A stretch of 64,000 bases of DNA from Bedellia somnulentella (taxonomy: Eukaryota; Arthropoda; Insecta; Lepidoptera; Bedelliidae): contig OY755197.1 in the NCBI GenBank assembly GCA_963576735.1, positions 5,406,501-5,470,500 on the forward strand, given 5' to 3'. The position numbers were made by a program, and so were the translations under genes. The notes under the pieces were generated by a model. It worked only from the letters and a program-made list of their open reading frames with translations, searched no databases and was not told the DNA's origin. Below are positions 1-11,466 of the stretch, in pieces. Position 1 is the stretch's first letter; the number at the start of each line of letters is the position of its first letter.

Positions 1-1493
1 ATTGCTGAAGTAGTGGGGTCATCCTCTTTTTCAAAGAGACCCTCGAAATAATCCTTCCATACCCTTTTTATTCTAATTCCATCAGTCATTAATTCACCTT
101 TTTCATCCTTCATTACATTTGTACTGGTGTTTTGTGAAACTCCCCTTTCACGTCTGATATATTTCCAAAACAATTTTTGATTGTTTTGGAAATTATTGGA
201 GAGTTTCTTTTCACTCCATTCTTTCAGATCTCGCTTTTTCTGCTCTATTTTATTCTTAACCATTCTCTTTATTCTCTTATATTCATCTTCAAATCTCTCA
301 ACTTCATCATCATTTATACACACATTCATCCGTTTACTAGCTTTGATTGCTAGTAAATCGAGCCAAGCTTTCTTCTTTTCATTCACTGCATCTTTCACAT
401 TTTTATCCCACCAACTAGCTGATGGTCTAATTTTCCTTTTGCTCACTCCACAAACTTCCGTCGCACATTCAACTAACGTAGATTTGAGCACACTCCATAC
501 ATCTTCAATTTCCATTTCATCCGTCATTTCTACGCAACTCAGTCTTTCATCCAATTTCTTGACATATTCATCTCCTATTTTTTCATCTTCTACTAAATTT
601 TCTACTCTTATTCTCGAAGGTTCAGTAGTTGGCACTCTAGTCCTATGACGCCACCGTTTGAACAGACCCCTTACTCGTGACACGACGAGGAAATGGTCTG
701 TTCCCACGTTGACACCTCTATAGACTCTAGTGTCAACCACTTTTGATTTCAGTCTTTCATCCACAATCACAAAATCTATCATACTTCTCTCGCTACCTCG
801 TTGCCTTGTATACATGTGGATATCTTTGTGTTTAAACTATGTGTTAGTAACACAAAGATCCCTCTCCAAACATACTTCAATCAATTTTTCCCCATTTTCA
901 TTCACTCTCTGATCCCCATATTTTCCTAATACTCGTTCACATCCGTTGCGTTTCACACCAACCCAACCATTAAAATCCCCTAACATAATTATCCTTTCAT
1001 TCAAATCACACCCATTCACTACATCACCTAATAAATTCCAAAACTCTTCCCTCTGAGTTAGTGCTTTCGACATATCCGGCGCATAGACGCATATTATGCG
1101 TAACCGGATCAAACCCACTTTCAACTTAACCCAGAGGAGCCTTGGACTCACACACTCATGCTCTGACATACATTGAACCATCCTTTCAGACATAAGAAGT
1201 CCCACTCCTTGGCAAGCTCTGATATTAGGGTCGACCCCCGACCAGATGGCAGTAATTGATCCAAGTTGCGAGACCTCTTTTCCCTTACACTTCGTCTCAT
1301 TTACACACAGCAAATCTAAATTCTTTTCTTTCATTACCAGGCATACTTCATCTAACTTTTCTTGCATTCCTCCGCAAACATTCATCGTACTAAAGCGGGT
1401 CTCTCCAGCCCACTTTTCGCCCAATGAGAATCTATGACGTGATAAGTGGCGAGCTTTATCGCCGTCTCCGTGTTGATTTTTATTTAAACACAT
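1..1493 (-). pseudogene. RTE-type ORF: APE endonuclease and pre-RT region, one internal stop
   Basis: Encodes the LINE endonuclease that nicks target DNA. In the first 218 residues I see the apurinic-endonuclease signature: N38 (MNVCGG), E66 (NETK), YAP at 137-139 and GDFN at 172-175. The catalytic-His motif appears as GTDHFLVVS about 55 codons further on. A TAG codon at 837-839 separates the two parts; the same frame is otherwise open to base 1 (WRHRTRVP, then a Lys/Glu-rich linker, then FWKYIRRERG). The frame is therefore interrupted once in about 1.49 kb, which suggests a fairly young copy. Start ATG at 1493 is tentative because upstream sequence also looks partly open. The reverse transcriptase is outside the window. 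Confidence 0.8.
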
Positions 1494-1776
1494 GTGATTC
1501 CCACGAGTAGCTAGGGAAGCATTCTGTCCACTTTGTCAGAGCCCCGCTTGACAAAGCAAGGTTATTTAGTGCCCGGAGTTCACCAGGCTCCGGGACGTTG
1601 GCACGCTAGAGACCAGGCTCACCCCTGGCCACGCATCTATCAGCACGGCAGACCTTAGATTGGTGTAAGGGCGAAGATGATAGAAGCCCTGAAGTCCCTT
1701 AGTCGACTCTTACGAAACACCCACGGGAAGAGATGGGGTAGTGCTATTCTATGCCGGCACTACACAGCAATTTAAA
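1494..1776 (-). promoter_or_regulatory. RTE-L 5' UTR / presumed internal promoter region
   Basis: About 280 nt between the element's 5' end and the first ATG. The first ~72 nt match the S1 head (GCTGTGTAGTG..GGC.TAGAATAGCACTACCCC, then GTAAGAG.CGACTAAGG); the rest is unique in the window and GC-rich. Full-length LINEs carry their promoter here; no specific promoter motif is proven. Confidence 0.5.
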
Positions 1777-2254
1777 ACAGCAGCTTTTAATATGTACTGA
1801 AATATCTAAATATAGTTATTTGATTTTTTACACATGAATATTGTCCATTTTATATGATCATAGCAAGGTACAATCAATCATTTTATTGTATTCAACCATA
1901 TATACCACATAACCATTAAAACATTGACCCTACCAGCCTAAATTTTATTTTATAAGAGTGGTAGTAACTATAAATAATATAATTTATGTAATGTGTCTTA
2001 ATTTTTGAGCGATACAAAGTTTTCTATTTTTTAATATTTTATTAACAATAAAATCTTTATTATCAGAACATGGTTCCATTTCTTGTTAGTAATACAACTT
2101 AATCAATATGTTAGTATGCAATTAATGAATAGGGTTGCCATCGGTTTACTGGCATATTTTAGAACTTCTGCACCAAAAAATCCAAAGTTACTTTTGGAAG
2201 CTGAAACGAACTGTCAAGAGAGTATAATTATTGGTGATACATTTCTCAACTCAA

Positions 2255-2435
2255 CTCAAACGTTCACGCCGTTCACGTTGGCAGAGGTACAAATTCTAAA
2301 CATCACGTGACTTCGTCAACTGGTTTTAAAAGTACCCACGTTTAGCTTGGACAGTGTACTCACGTGATCGCCGTGTATAACTTAGCCATGTGGGTTTCCT
2401 CACGATGTTTTCCCTCAGCGTTAACAACCATGATG
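2255..2435 (-). mobile_element. S2 SINE, diverged, head missing
   Basis: Recognisable S2 blocks in order: ACGTTCACGCCG, GGCAGAGGTAC, CATCACGTGAC, GACAGTGTACTCACGTGAT, TTTCCTCACGATGTTTTCCC, GTTAACAACCATGAT. Substitutions and small losses indicate an old copy. Confidence 0.75.
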
Positions 2436-3059
2436 TGATACATTTCATCAGAAAGATGTTAGTTGGTTAGGTATATCAGTCAGTTGGAGACTAAGAACCT
2501 TTTATTTTAGCATAAACATTTTACTGAAGGACTTTTCAAACTTAAATACTGTTTACGAAGTGAGAATATTATTATTTTGATGTTCTTGTTTATAAAAGCA
2601 TTCAAACGCAAATTCTTAATTTTCGATAACAAGTCATTTTATCCCGAAGCAATGCTTTGAAGTCACTTTTAATGGCATTTTTTATTTTATAAGAGCAAAA
2701 TTGAATTTCTTTTCCTCGTAATTTGGTAAACGCTACGTGAAAATTTGATGAATTACTTTTCGAATTGAGTTTTATTTTTGCAATGAAGTTCCACAAGCTT
2801 ATTATTATTAATACATATGTTTTTTTTTCGCCATTAGTTAGAAGTGGGGTAGGCAGGTACGGTAAAAAATTCAAATTCTCAAGCTATAGCTACCTCTTAT
2901 GTATATTTTAGTACCTTACAAAATAACCAAATTCAATTGGCTTAAGTTAAATCTATTTTATTTTTTTCAGGTAAGATTCAATGCGATTGCTTGTGCCCGG
3001 ACATTATAAATATGTGTATGTATATGTTTAACTTGTATACTTCTATTTGAATAAATATC

Positions 3060-3240
3060 AACTATAAAGGGTATTAAAAAGGTGGTTGGCCGAATTGAGA
3101 CTGGTCGTAATAGAGATATGAAGGGCAGGCCTATAACCTACAGTGGATGTCTTTTTTAACCGACTTCAAAAAAAGGAGTGTTTTCAATTTGACCGTATTT
3201 ATTTTAAGTTCGTTCGCCGATTATTTTGCCATTTATGAAC
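3060..3240. repeat. R5 repeat with ACCGACTTCAAAAAA motif
   Basis: Contains AACCGACTTCAAAAAAAGGA followed by TTTTCAATTTGACCGTAT. I know this motif from lepidopteran intergenic DNA, but cannot name its element from one copy. Boundaries are approximate. Confidence 0.45.
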
Positions 3241-3538
3241 CGATTTTGATTATTATTTATGATGATGGTGAGGGAAGCGAGAAAAGTATGTAATGATAGG
3301 AAGTAGTGTAGGTGAGTAGTATCGGCCTTCCACAATAGGAATCGATTGCGTAAGTAACTTTAATGTTCTATGTGTAACTTGTAGATATGTTAAGTAAAAA
3401 GATCTAGTAGTTTCCCTGCTTAATATGATTGGAGAGTAGTAAGCCATCTGTTCGGGGTATATCTGAACCAATGATAATGATATTAAATGATGCGATTCAC
3501 GACTATTTATTGATACTGATACTTAGTTCTAATTGATA

Positions 3539-3791
3539 TATACATACATACATATACTCACGGCTATATTTCCGTAGAAGGGGTAGCCACAGCTAAGGAA
3601 TTATAAATGCCTCAGCCACTTTTGGAGGTTGAGTGGGGAAAGTTGGTAAAAATAAAGGTTTTTAGTGATGGTTCTCCAACCGCATCGCCCAAAAATCCAA
3701 TGAAAAGCGCCAATACCCTTAGTCGCCTCTTACGACACCCGTGGGTAGAAAGGGGTAGCGACATTCTAAGCCGGCACTACACGGCAATTCG
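3539..3791 (-). mobile_element. S1 element, full length, with target duplication
   Basis: CATA tail, ACTCACGGCTATA, GGGGTAGCC, CTCAGCCACTTTTGGA, GTCGCCTCTTACG and head CCGGCACTACACGGC in order. Flanked by the 10-bp direct repeat CTAATTGATA (3529-3538 and 3792-3801), which fixes the boundaries. Confidence 0.88.
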
Positions 3792-4315
3792 CTAATTGAT
3801 AAATGATATGTACAACCGCGAAGCAAGTATACAGCGGACTGTCTCTAATTTACTCGTGATTGAGTAAAGTGCTGACTGTTACTTATTGTTCGGTGTTTGC
3901 ACGACAAAAAATGATTCATTTTTATACAGTCTTCATAATCATGAAGTGTCCTTAAGAAATATTTCACCACATCATTCCGAAGTCATTCAAACTTCATAAG
4001 GCTCTCCATAAGTTGAGTCTCGCAAAATTACTTTTACAAGTTTTGTCGTAATGATAGACCTCGGAACCCTTATTCTGATGATTCTCGAAGTCGAATTTCA
4101 TATTAATAATTCAACTTTTAATTTAAACTTTGGAGAACGTGAAAGTTGGGTGCTATTTTTACTCCGTTGAACATTCTTGAAGTTCAAAGTTGACAAGATA
4201 TTGTGTATTTACGCAGAATAATAAATGTTTGTTCCGAATATGTAGCGACGGAAAGTATTTTAGTGGTTTCTGGCAAACATAAAAAGTACAAGTACATATG
4301 TGGGTATACAACAGC

Positions 4316-4554
4316 TAGTGTGGATGGTAATGTTAGTAGAGGACGACCACGGAGAACACACTTGGACCAAATTGAGAGTGTGCTCAAAAAGGCTGGCGTC
4401 CGAAGTATGAAGAATAAAAGAGCATGTATGAAAAGATTGATGGATGTAAACGAAGCTAGAGAGGTTTGTCAGGATCGTGCGAAGTGGCGATCAATAGTCT
4501 CTGCCTACCCCAATGGGAACTAATGGCGTGAGTATATGTATGTATGTATGTATG
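4316..4554 (+). mobile_element. RTE-L LINE, 3' end, 5'-truncated
   Basis: Encodes the C-terminal ~65 residues of the LINE protein (GNVSRGRPRRTHLDQIE ... VSAYPNGN, stop at 4521-4523), followed by GGCGTGAGTATATG and TATG repeats. The 9-bp target duplication TACAACAGC lies at 4307-4315 and 4555-4563. A longer open frame begins at 4203, but its first ~37 codons are host sequence. Confidence 0.88.
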
Positions 4555-4563
4555 TACAACAGC

Positions 4564-5289
4564 AAATATTGACTTTTGATAGAACCGATATTTACATTAA
4601 TATTATATTTATAAAACATTATATTTCTATTGCTCCAATTCGGCATAAAATACATTTTATATTAAATTTAATTTCATATTCTAATTAGACATAAAAATGC
4701 GATCAGATCAAAAAATGCAAGCAACATCATGTCACATGATATGTCATGCTTCAAATGACATTATTTTATCTTATATTAAGGGCGTCCCCGGAAAAATAGG
4801 TTGATATTGGTTGTTTGGAAATTCTATAAAGTCTGATTTGATGATATTGATATGACATGAATACAATATATGTTGGTGATTAGTTCATGGTGTTAAAATT
4901 TGATGTTTAACATTTTAATAATTTGTTGAAAAATATGATGAAAAAAATTGAATTGGAACATGCTTTGTTTTCATAAAAACCGTATAGGCTCCACTGGCAT
5001 AACATAAATGTGAACTCATTATGTGTCTATAAACGCGTAGCTTTAAGATCTGTAACTTTGATGTTTAACTTTTCATTTAAACATTATAGTTATTCAATAA
5101 AACTAAATAAACTACATTTATCCTGCGCGCGCGTTTTTTCCGTCCCTGTCACTCTCAGTAAATTTGACGTAAGAGTGAGCGCAATAGCTGCAAAATGCGG
5201 GGAGGCCCTTAAGAATACCCACTTTTTCAATACCCTTTGCGGCACGAAACCAGCATTGTTAGCACGAACGACCTTTTGACTACAGAACG
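4564..5289. other. AT-rich sequence, no feature seen
   Basis: No repeat family member or convincing exon recognised; short frames here (89 and 75 codons, overlapping on opposite strands) have no visible domain. Confidence 0.5.
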
Positions 5290-5400
5290 CTTGGTATAAA
5301 ACAGCCATCTCTTTCACGCTTACATAGTATTGTATACTTTTATCTCATGCTAACCGACAGAGAAACGATAAAATAACGCTCGGGCTAGGCCTCCAGAGCT
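5290..5400 (+). repeat. R6 repeat, partial copy
   Basis: Shares CGCTTACATAGTATTGTATAC-like sequence, TCTCAT and CGATAAAATA.CGCTC..GCTAGG with 11900-11975, where the same blocks follow a tRNA-like head. Probably an old SINE remnant. Confidence 0.45.
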
Positions 5401-5917
5401 GGAAGAAATGGGTTGTCGTGTTCCTAGACTTTTGATATCGCAGTGTTTCTAAGTAACATTTAACAGAATAGTCAGTCCGAGATAGTTAACCGTTACCGCT
5501 ACGCCGAAGATATAAGGCTCTACGGGTATACATGCGATTACAAAAATTGCTTATTTTGTTTCCCCGTTATTGAGGCTGCACCGTTTTATATCTGTAACGA
5601 TGTACATTATTAAGTTATGGGCTTGATTTAATATTACCCAGTCATAGTACAGTTTGCTTTTCGAGTTTCTTAGTGATTGAAAGTTATTTATTACTTCGAT
5701 AGATTGAAAACGAATAGTAGAGACAAAAAATATGGTTGCGACAAAATGTAGCAGTTAACTTTGTTATGTCCAATACGGCTAAAAGCAAATTTAATGGAAA
5801 TATAGTGATAATAAAAAATATTTCAGAAATCTCAATTACTGGTAATGATTTACTTATCATTATTTCTAGTTTTGTTCTCACTCAAGACTCAAGCGTTCTC
5901 GCCGCGCCGTAGGTATA
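5401..5917. other. No feature seen
   Basis: AT-rich sequence without a recognised element or exon. Confidence 0.45.
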
Positions 5918-6172
5918 ACCCCGAGGGGCACATCGTCACATGGTGTTCAGAGTACCCAGTTTTTGCGTGGTACCCAGTACTCATGTGATAGGGGGCAGGA
6001 CTATCGCCTTTTTGTATGAATACACGTTCACATGACTAAGTAAAACTTAGCCATTTGGGTTTCCTTACGAGGTTTTCCCTCACAGTTAACAACTATGATA
6101 AATTAAACACACATACTGTCTGTATTGACGGGCAATCGTTCTACCCATAGAACTATCACGGCTGTTCTATTC
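5918..6172 (-). mobile_element. S2 SINE, diverged
   Basis: GTGTTCAGAGTACCCA, GATAGGGGGCAGG, CATGACTAAGTA, GGGTTTCCTTACGAGG and GTTAACAACTATGATAAATT are in S2 order. The right end retains a decayed tRNA-like head (TTCTACCCATAGAACTATCACGG). Confidence 0.78.
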
Positions 6173-6911
6173 TAGTTTTATCTTTCGCCAATTATTACTT
6201 TACTGTCCTCTTAATCACCATCGCTACCCATTACTCAACCCGCAGTCACTATCGAAGCTTTACCACTCGTTGTTTATATCTCTCACAATCGAACAACAAC
6301 ACAAATCACGACATCCAAAAATAAAGCAATAACTAATCGATGCGCTTCGCAAATTTTCCATGCAAATGACGATACACTAACTCGACTTAGTATCATAAGA
6401 TCAGATGCGAAGATAAGTTTACATGCGAAATCGCATAAAGGTAAATATCCGGGAATGAACGTTACTCGCGAAGGGACTTGCATAAAAAAGAGATTATTTT
6501 TGATCCCCATAAATCGACAACCCACGATGGGTTCGGACCGTACGTATTTGGCCTCGATCGGTTTTATTTATGACGGCGTGAGGTGACGTTCGGTATCTCG
6601 CGCCGTTTTTTGGTCTATTATCTAAACGTGTCTTTGGAATATGTTTTTATATATATTTTCATTTAAACTTTAATGTATTGCGCGCCTTGTAAAAGAAAAC
6701 ATAGAATTTTAAATCGTATTTGGTCGATGAGGTAGGCCAGAGTAACCCAAACCTGATCATTATATTGATCATTCATTATTGATTACCCTTTTTGGGAATG
6801 AAGTCGTGATGACATCGAGACATATCAAACCACGGCATTGTAGAATCCTTTATTCTATTAAACAGATCACTATTTTATGCCTGCAAATCATTTATAACTT
6901 TAATCTTCCAC
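6173..6911. other. No repeat or exon recognised
   Basis: Includes a somewhat less AT-rich block (6280-6600) with an 80-codon minus-strand frame that has no recognisable domain. Confidence 0.45.
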
Positions 6912-6920
6912 TAAGATATT

Positions 6921-7178
6921 GTTGCTGTGTAGTGTCGGCTTAAAATAGCACTACCCCATTTCTTCCGGCGGGTGTACGTAAGAGGCGACTAACGGTATTG
7001 GGGCTTTAAAGGGATTTTTGGGCGATACGGTTGGAGACCCATCACCAACGACCTTTATTTTTCCATTTTTTCCACACTCAACTTTCCAAAAGTGGCTGAG
7101 GAATTTCTATTTCTAATTCCTTAGGTCTGGCTACCCCTTCTAGGGATTTATAGCCGCGAGTATATGTATGTATGTATT
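6921..7178 (+). mobile_element. S1 element, full length
   Basis: Head GCTGTGTAGTGTCGGCTTAA at 6924, complete body, then ATAGCCGCGAGTATATG and TATG repeats. Target duplication TAAGATATT at 6912-6920 and 7179-7187. Confidence 0.9.
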
Positions 7179-7187
7179 TAAGATATT

Positions 7188-7800
7188 AAAAAACACTTCT
7201 TGTAGAAACTTACCAATATAGACTTAGTCATTTAATGTATTTGTTTATTTTGGATTGATTGACTTGTGCTTTCCATTCTGAACAGAGGAAAAAAAGTATA
7301 TGTTCAGAGTGTTCAATAATTATTAAGAACACAATGTAAAAAAATTAGAATTTTACAATATCTTTTCAAAAAAAAGATTAAATGGGGAGTCTATCGAATC
7401 GAAGCCGAACGCGCTGCTTCGAACGAGCCAGAATAAGGTAAAGAGTAATCCGATAGTTTCCCGTTCTTTGGTCTTTGAAATATGATATTTTTATCGAAAT
7501 ATCGACAATCCTTTTTGTTCGTTTTATCAATACTTCACTCCGGACTGTGTTATACAAAGGATCTTGTGTGTTTTTCAAAACTCGACCCCTCACTTGTTTG
7601 GATTAATACGCTCATTATAAAATGTACAGTTATGTTCAGTTTCCTCTTTTGGGTATTGGTAAATTAAGTTTTGTTTTGGGTCTTATTTATGTAGGGTATA
7701 TATTTGTTACGAGTGATTGAGTTAAACTTTGTTTTTAACAAAGATCGCCTGTTTCAATTCGAGTTGAATATATTGTTTTATAATTGCATTAGCCGATTTC
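7188..7800. other. No feature seen
   Basis: AT-rich; two short overlapping frames on opposite strands around 7378-7667 show no domains. Confidence 0.45.
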
Positions 7801-7815
7801 TCAGTTAAGTGTTGA

Positions 7816-8048
7816 CATACATATACTCACGGCTATAAATCCCTAGGAGGGGTAGCCCGAGCTAAGAAATTAGAAATTACTCAGCCACGTTTAGAAAGTT
7901 GCGTAAGGAAAAGATGGTGAGATAAAGGTTGTTGGTGATGGGTCTCCAACCGTATCGCCCAAAAATCTCTTAAAAGCCCCATACCGTTAGTTGCCTCTAA
8001 CGTACACCCACCGGAAGAAATGGAGTAGTGCTATTCTAAGCCGACACT
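7816..8048 (-). mobile_element. S1 element
   Basis: Tail ACATACATATACTCACGGC, body and head TTCTAAGCCGACACT. Target duplication AGTGTTGA at 7808-7815 and 8049-8056; the last few head bases are missing. Confidence 0.85.
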
Positions 8049-8375
8049 AGTGTTGAATACCATAATATTATTTTTAATATTTTATAGAAAAGATCGTATT
8101 CTAGTCAAGGGTTTTTATGGTCTTTGTTTTCTCATATGGGCCTTCTGTATACCCCAGAAAGGAAACTGTCTACAGCGTACAATTATTATTGAAAGTGTTC
8201 GTTTTTAGGCATCATTTAAATACATAATTAGTGAAATTATAAACTGGAATACTTATAATGATATAACAATGGAATTAAAAAAACGGAAATTTTAAAAGTT
8301 GCGATGGAAGAATATATCCATATAAAGTATCGTTGGCAATGGGTTTTAAACCCAACATGCGATTTGAAAATGCCT

Positions 8376-8437
8376 TGTAGAACACTACCCCATTTCTTTC
8401 CGTGGGTGTTCGTAAGAGACGAGTTGGACTTTTAAAC
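8376..8437 (+). mobile_element. S1 head fragment
   Basis: AACACTACCCCATTTCTTTC followed by CGTGGGTGTTCGTAAGAG, then sequence is lost next to the following S2 copy. Confidence 0.6.
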
Positions 8438-8455
8438 CTTTACATCACAATATTT

Positions 8456-8766
8456 TTCCCGGGTCGGGCCTACACCAATTTGTCTTTTCTAAAGACATAT
8501 GTGTGGTTAATTTATCATGGTTGTTAACGGTGAGGGAAACATCGTGAGGAAACCCACATGGCTGAGTTGTACTTAGTCATGTGACAGTGTATTCGTACAA
8601 AACGGCGATAGACCTGCCCCCAATCACGTGAGTACACTGTCCATGCAAAACGTGGGTACTCTGAACACCAGGTGACAAAGTCACGTGATGTTCAGAAGTA
8701 TTAGTACCTCTGCCAACCCCTTCGGGGATATTCGGCTTGAACGTTTATGTTTATGTTTATTTTTCC
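8456..8766 (+). mobile_element. S2 SINE lacking most of the tRNA head
   Basis: Starts at CGGGTCGGGCCTACACCAA and runs through the whole body to CGGCTTGAACG and TTTATG repeats. Contains CACGTGA twice. Confidence 0.88.
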
Positions 8767-9215
8767 CACTTAACTTCCAAATGTAGCCAGCGTATAACAT
8801 ATGTATGCGTATGTATGTTTGTTATTTTAAAACAGTAAACCAGATAAATAGCCGCAAAACCTTCCACGCTAAGTTATCATCGTCTAGTATCCCATTACGG
8901 ATGAAAGCCTCCAACATGCTTCATAAGCACTCTCGTGATAGTTAGCAATATCGTAATGAGCTTTTAGTAGATACCACAAATCGATGCTTGCACTTAACTT
9001 AGCTCGTTGAGCTTTCTCGGTAAGCTTAATGAACGTCTCAAAACGTTAAAAGTCACTTCACATTGTCTGCTGTGTGGTTTTTCTTGTCCTGTAAAGGGTA
9101 ATAAATGGGATACATCCAGAAGTCCAGATACATTGATGTTTCCAAAAGGAGTAGGTAATGCTTTTATCGATGGTTGCGGAGAAAAAGGCATAATAAGGCA
9201 TAATAATTACACTAA

Positions 9216-9495
9216 TAATAGAGAGAATGGATAAAAATAAAGTAGCGAAAGATATGTAATATAGAGCCAATTAGGTATTGTTAGTAGATGACGGCCTCGT
9301 AAAACGTTTCTAGATAAGATAGCAATCGTTTTTATAAAGGCGGGGGTCCGAAGTGAGAAGAATAAAAGAGCATGTATGAGAAGAATAATAAATGTAAGGA
9401 AAGCAAGACAGATTTGACAAGATCGTGCTAAGTGGTGATCGATAATCTCTGCCTACCCCCCTGGGAACTAATGGGCGTGAGTATAAGTAAGTAAG
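9216..9495 (+). mobile_element. RTE-L LINE 3' fragment, variant with TAAG tail
   Basis: Degenerate coding sequence for the LINE C-terminus (IERMDKNKVAK-like at the start) ending CTACCCCCCTGGGAACTAAT, GGGCGTGAGTATAAG and AAGT repeats. Target duplication TAATTACACTAA at 9204-9215 and 9496-9507. The tail repeat differs from the usual TATG type; compare 41170-41502. Confidence 0.85.
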
Positions 9496-9507
9496 TAATT
9501 ACACTAA

Positions 9508-10301
9508 GTAAAAGCTCCTGACCAGTAATCGGGAATAATGAGATTATACGAATTTTAAGATTTAATGTTCATGTGTTTCATGGTTTGATGGCAGTGTTTA
9601 AACTTAAGATATTTTACGGATGCAATGTGATTTCATCTGCTATTTAGTAATAGACAGTTTAGCATATTGAAGGTAATTTTACCATTGACGCATATTAACT
9701 TAAACGTTAAAATAGATTTATATCTTTACACTTCAGAAAAACTCATAATCTATATTAATTTCATAGAACGAGAATAAAATCGACGTTTTGACGGATTTTG
9801 ATTCTTTTACAGTAATCATTTACAGTTAATGCAACAAATTCTCAATACAAAATAACTTAATTGAAACACAATTTCGTATTCCAATCGGGTGTACGGGCTC
9901 AACTATACCGAATTAAGTATCTTTCGTCTAATGAACCAATATTTATTTTGCCTAATCAGTACTAAACAAGACCCATTGAATAAACTATGAAAGAGCGGAT
10001 TAAGTTAATTGCGCTATGGATCTCTAATAATTCTCTTCTACCGAAATAACAACTAGATTCTGCGAATCTCAAAGCTCAATTAAAGTTACGCTACTAATTT
10101 TCATTGGGGTAGACAGAAACTTTTCAGAGTATCTTTGTATGAGAACCGGAAAATCATTGGCTTCCCCCAAATTTAAAAATTTTCTTAAATTTACATACGC
10201 TTTAATTCTTCTCACTTTCAAGTCGAATATATCTAAGGGCCTTAATTATGCTTAAAACATCCATTATTCACAAAGTCTACCACAGTATTGCTTATAAGTG
10301 G
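9508..10301. other. AT-rich, no feature seen
   Basis: No known repeat and no frame of note. One pyrimidine-rich patch near 10190-10220 without splice context. Confidence 0.5.
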
Positions 10302-10310
10302 TCAAATATC

Positions 10311-10682
10311 ATAATAACATAACATAACATAAACGTTCACGCCGAATATCCCCGAAAGGGTTGGCAGAGGTACTAATACTTCTGAACATCACGTGACTTT
10401 CTCACCTGGTGTTCAGAGTACCCACGTTTTGCATGGACAGTGTACTCACGTGATAGGGGGCAGGCCTATCGCCGTTTTGTACGAATACACTGTCACATGA
10501 CTAAGTACAACTCAGCCATGTGGGTTTCCTCACGATGTTTTCCCTCACCGTTAACAACCATGATAAATTAACCACACATATGTCTTTAGAAAAGACAAAT
10601 TGGTGTAGGCCCGACCCGGGATTTGAACACTAGTCGTTTGCACGATAACCGAGTGTTCTACCCACTGGGCTATCACGGTTGA
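10311..10682 (-). mobile_element. S2 SINE, full length
   Basis: AACAT pentamer tail, complete body and tRNA-derived head on the minus strand: A box TAGCCCAGTGGG, B box TGTTCAAATCC. Target duplication TCAAATATC at 10302-10310 and 10683-10691. Confidence 0.93.
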
Positions 10683-11222
10683 TCAAATATCTTTTATATA
10701 AGTATCTACACCCACTTATACCAACGGCTATAAATCCTAAAAACGGTTACACATCTTCAGAGCTTCAAAACCCTTACTCGCATCTTATTACCCCTCGGAA
10801 AAATGTGGCTTAGTGTCTTCCTATTTCGACTCTATTTAGCTTGAAGCTCTTGAAGCTGACTCGTCTCAAATGAGTAACTATATAATTGAAAATTTTATTC
10901 ATTAGTCCTATAGCAATATTATATAATATTAGTGTATAAAATAGTGGAATAGGCAGCCTACGCCAACCTTTGTGTTGTTAGTTATTTAGACAAACGTCCG
11001 TACTTTGTTTTGTTCAGTTTTTGTACGTTCCGGACGGGCGTCGGAACTCTCAATTAAAACTGCCGAACCGCTCTGTTCGTGGCGACTGAATAAAACTAAA
11101 TCGAATGAAAACGGTCGATTCTACTGACGGCAATTGATTTTCATTGCTACGGAATCTTTATTGTTTTTATATATTTAATACTTGAAAAAATTGCTTCATT
11201 GGTTTTAATTGTTTTTAAAAAT

Positions 11223-11338
11223 ACAGTACCTTTGAAAATAAGGAAAATACCTTTTTACAGAATATCACGGCCACGATGAGCTCAAATAGGGAATAAGCTC
11301 AAAAAGGCAGGCATCCGTAGTACGAAGAATAAAAGCGA
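11223..11338 (+). repeat. Copy 1 of a local duplication containing an RTE-L remnant
   Basis: AAATACAGTACCTTTGAAAA..TACCTTTTTACAGAA leads into a LINE remnant (GGCAGGCATCCGTAGTACGA). The same arrangement recurs at 11467-11588 with about 85% identity by eye. Confidence 0.6.
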
Positions 11339-11456
11339 TGGGTCTCCAACCAAATCGCCCAAAAACCTCACCCAAAAAAAATCCCCATACCTTTATTCGC
11401 CCCTTACGACACCCGTGGTAAGGGGTAGTGACATTCTAAGCTGGGACTACACGGTA
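11335..11456 (-). mobile_element. S1 fragment between the duplicated units
   Basis: GCGATGGGTCTCCAACC, AATCGCCCAAAAA, CTTACGACACCCGTGG, GTAGTGACATTCTAAGC and ACTACACGG in S1 minus-strand order; 3' tail missing. Confidence 0.7.
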
Positions 11457-11466
11457 CTCTAAGCAA

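Larger units (their letters stand above)
1..1776 (-). mobile_element. RTE-L LINE, 5' half (continues beyond the window edge)
   Basis: Non-LTR retrotransposon read on the minus strand. From right to left it shows a 5' UTR (1494-1776), an APE-type endonuclease, and the linker leading towards the reverse transcriptase, which would lie left of the window. The 5' end begins GCTGTGTAGTGCCGGCATAG at 1774 and is homologous to the head of the short S1 elements, so the copy is probably full length at its 5' end. That is rare for LINEs, which are usually 5'-truncated. The RTE assignment rests on the endonuclease/linker style, the short 3' UTR of related copies and the tetranucleotide 3' tail. Confidence 0.85.

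Noticed and set aside
181..648. Plus-strand 155-codon frame rich in Ser/Phe/Leu
   Set aside because: Antisense of the LINE linker region, which is coding on the minus strand.
4203..4523. 106-codon frame as an independent gene
   Set aside because: The first third is flanking host sequence up to the target duplication and the rest is the LINE C-terminus.
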